Assembly (NCBI GenBank): GCA_003427395.1
Contig: BFEA01000365.1
Span: 969,819-1,000,368 of the forward strand
Length of the DNA: 30,550 bases
Source: Chara braunii
Lineage: Eukaryota; Streptophyta; Charophyceae; Charales; Characeae
Direction of reading: 5' to 3'
Part shown: in pieces, positions 29,592 to 30,550 of the stretch
Numbering within the stretch: the stretch's first letter is position 1
Layout: every line of letters begins with the position of its first letter
The notes under the pieces: model-generated
Told to the model about the DNA's origin: nothing
Databases searched by the model: none
Seen by the model: only the letters and a program-made list of their open reading frames with translations
Made by a program: the position numbers and the translations under genes

Positions 29592-30025
29592 CGACGCCCG
29601 CAGTGTTGGCCTTAGACACTGCTGTTATTCGGTTGGGGGTGGGGGACAATGAAAAGGGAGGCGCAGGCTCCACGCAGCTACTGGCAAAATGCTCTGTCTT
29701 TGCCTTAGCCGGACCCCCGACCCACCGGCAGCCCCACCCCATCCTTGACCACCATGGTTGGGGCGGGGGGCAACATGCATCGCCCTCCTATGTGACCCCC
29801 ACGTCCGCGGATCCTGCAGCCTCGTCTGCGGCCGAGGAGGCCAGCCGCTACCCTGCGGCCTAGGCCGCGCGGCCGAGAAACTTTGTGGCTGTGCACCCGA
29901 AAATGGGGCGCGCGCATCGCTTGCGCAGGGCGTCCACCTCCGGAAGCCACTGGAAAAAAAAAAACGTGAAATTTGGGGGGGTCATAAATGCCATTTTCAG
30001 ATATGTTCAAAAAAAAAGAAAAAAA
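29592..30025. other. unassigned region right of Harbinger copy 2
   Basis: No recognisable gene. Contains TTAGACACT at 29612-29620, an inverted echo of the adjacent AGTGTCTAA (29583-29591), and a GCGGCCTAGGCCGC palindrome near 29855. Confidence 0.4.
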
Positions 30026-30214
30026 CAATTTTATTATTATTATTATTATTTTTCTGCTGTGTGTGTCTCTCTGTCTCTGTGTCTCTCTGTCTCTGTGTCT
30101 CTCTGTCTCTGTGTCTCTCTGTCTCTGTGTCTCTCTGTCTCTCTGTCTCTCTCTCTCTCTATCTCTTTCTCTCTCTGACACACACACACACACACCCACA
30201 GAAAAAACAAGTGT
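30026..30214. repeat. ATT / TCTCTGTG / CA microsatellites
   Basis: A short (ATT)n run near 30031-30053, then TCTCTGTCTCTGTG repeats (about 30060-30130) decaying to TCTCTCTG and TC, then (CA)n at 30179-30196. Arg/Glu-rich or Leu/Ser-rich frames here arise from the repeat. Confidence 0.9.
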
Positions 30215-30319
30215 GGCAGTGTATATTTCCACGTTCTAGGGGTAGATTCATTCGATTTTGATCATCCTATCAATGGAAGTACCATGAGACGAGCCGCAAC
30301 GTTGGAGACTTACCTGTTC

Positions 30320-30413
<94 letters not shown>

Positions 30414-30550
30414 ACACACACACAAACACACACACACACAAACTTGATTGGTAGTGTATATTACCACGTTCTTGCACTAGATTCACTCGATTTTGCTCAT
30501 CCTATCTATTGAAGTACCATGAGGCCAGCCGCAACATTGGAGACTTACCT
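30215..30550. repeat. duplicated 235-bp unit: 101-bp block plus CT/CA microsatellite
   Basis: 30215-30315 and 30450-30550 are direct repeats, gap-free over 101 bases and about 85-90% identical by eye, from GG(C/T)AGTGTATAT to GGAGACTTACCT. A (CT)n-(CA)n tract separates them, and a similar tract precedes the first, so period 235 probably continues beyond the window. Confidence 0.9.

Noticed and set aside
29705-30232. Arg/Glu-rich minus-strand frame of 175 residues
   Set aside because: Most of it is the translated TCTCTGTG microsatellite; the reverse frames are equally open. No domain.
1-30550. tRNA, rRNA or other structured RNA genes
   Set aside because: I scanned for cloverleaf-like and conserved rRNA motifs on both strands and saw none that I could support.

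Overview
The window is eukaryotic repeat-rich DNA with no intact gene that I can support. Everything coding-like that I recognise is a decayed transposable element. The remainder is minisatellites, microsatellites, foldback repeats and a 795-base assembly gap. Two Ty3/gypsy retroelements (one with an integrase chromodomain), two PIF/Harbinger transposases and long CT/CA arrays fit a plant or streptophyte-alga nuclear genome. From memory, the chromodomain pol wording resembles retroelements of characean algae such as Chara, but I cannot verify that here.

Layout. 1-2373: CT/CA microsatellite, pyrimidine-rich low complexity, a foldback (MITE-like) unit, a strong hairpin, and a pair of 109-bp inverted repeats around a segment with poly-A at both edges. 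2374-4331: PIF/Harbinger copy 1 on the + strand; its 448-codon transposase frame is broken only by three stop codons. 4810-5124: a 45-bp minisatellite ending where a long terminal repeat begins. 5126-22121: one Ty3/gypsy retrotransposon on the minus strand, about 17 kb, with unusually long LTRs (about 4.0 kb each; the 5' LTR carries a later insertion). Its order on the minus strand is LTR, palindrome-rich leader array, gag capsid, CCHC knuckle, protease, RT, RNase H, integrase, LTR, with many frameshifts. A hAT-like element (18886-20236, 8-bp target duplication, assembly gap inside) sits in the 5' LTR. 22122-24650: no recognisable gene; a reading frame cut by the LTR and two small direct duplications. 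About 24650-27392: the 3' part of a second, chromodomain-bearing Ty3/gypsy element on the minus strand (RNase H, integrase, chromodomain), interrupted by nonsense codons but not frameshifts. 27629-29588: PIF/Harbinger copy 2 on the minus strand, with a TTA-flanked terminus and hairpin-rich end. 29592-30550: low complexity, ending in a duplicated 235-bp unit of CT/CA microsatellite plus a 101-bp block.

Relations. The elements do not form a pathway; the window is a layered record of insertions. The sub-repeats inside the gypsy LTRs are in both LTRs with identical spacing, so they predate that insertion. The hAT-like element is in one LTR only, so it came later. The two Harbinger transposases are clearly different copies (roughly 60% alike at protein level by eye) of identical codon length. 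Each has lost a different conserved acidic residue, so neither looks self-sufficient. Several nonsense codons in the Harbinger copies and the chromodomain element are of the kind produced by C-to-T change on either strand, which would suit methylated, silenced elements.
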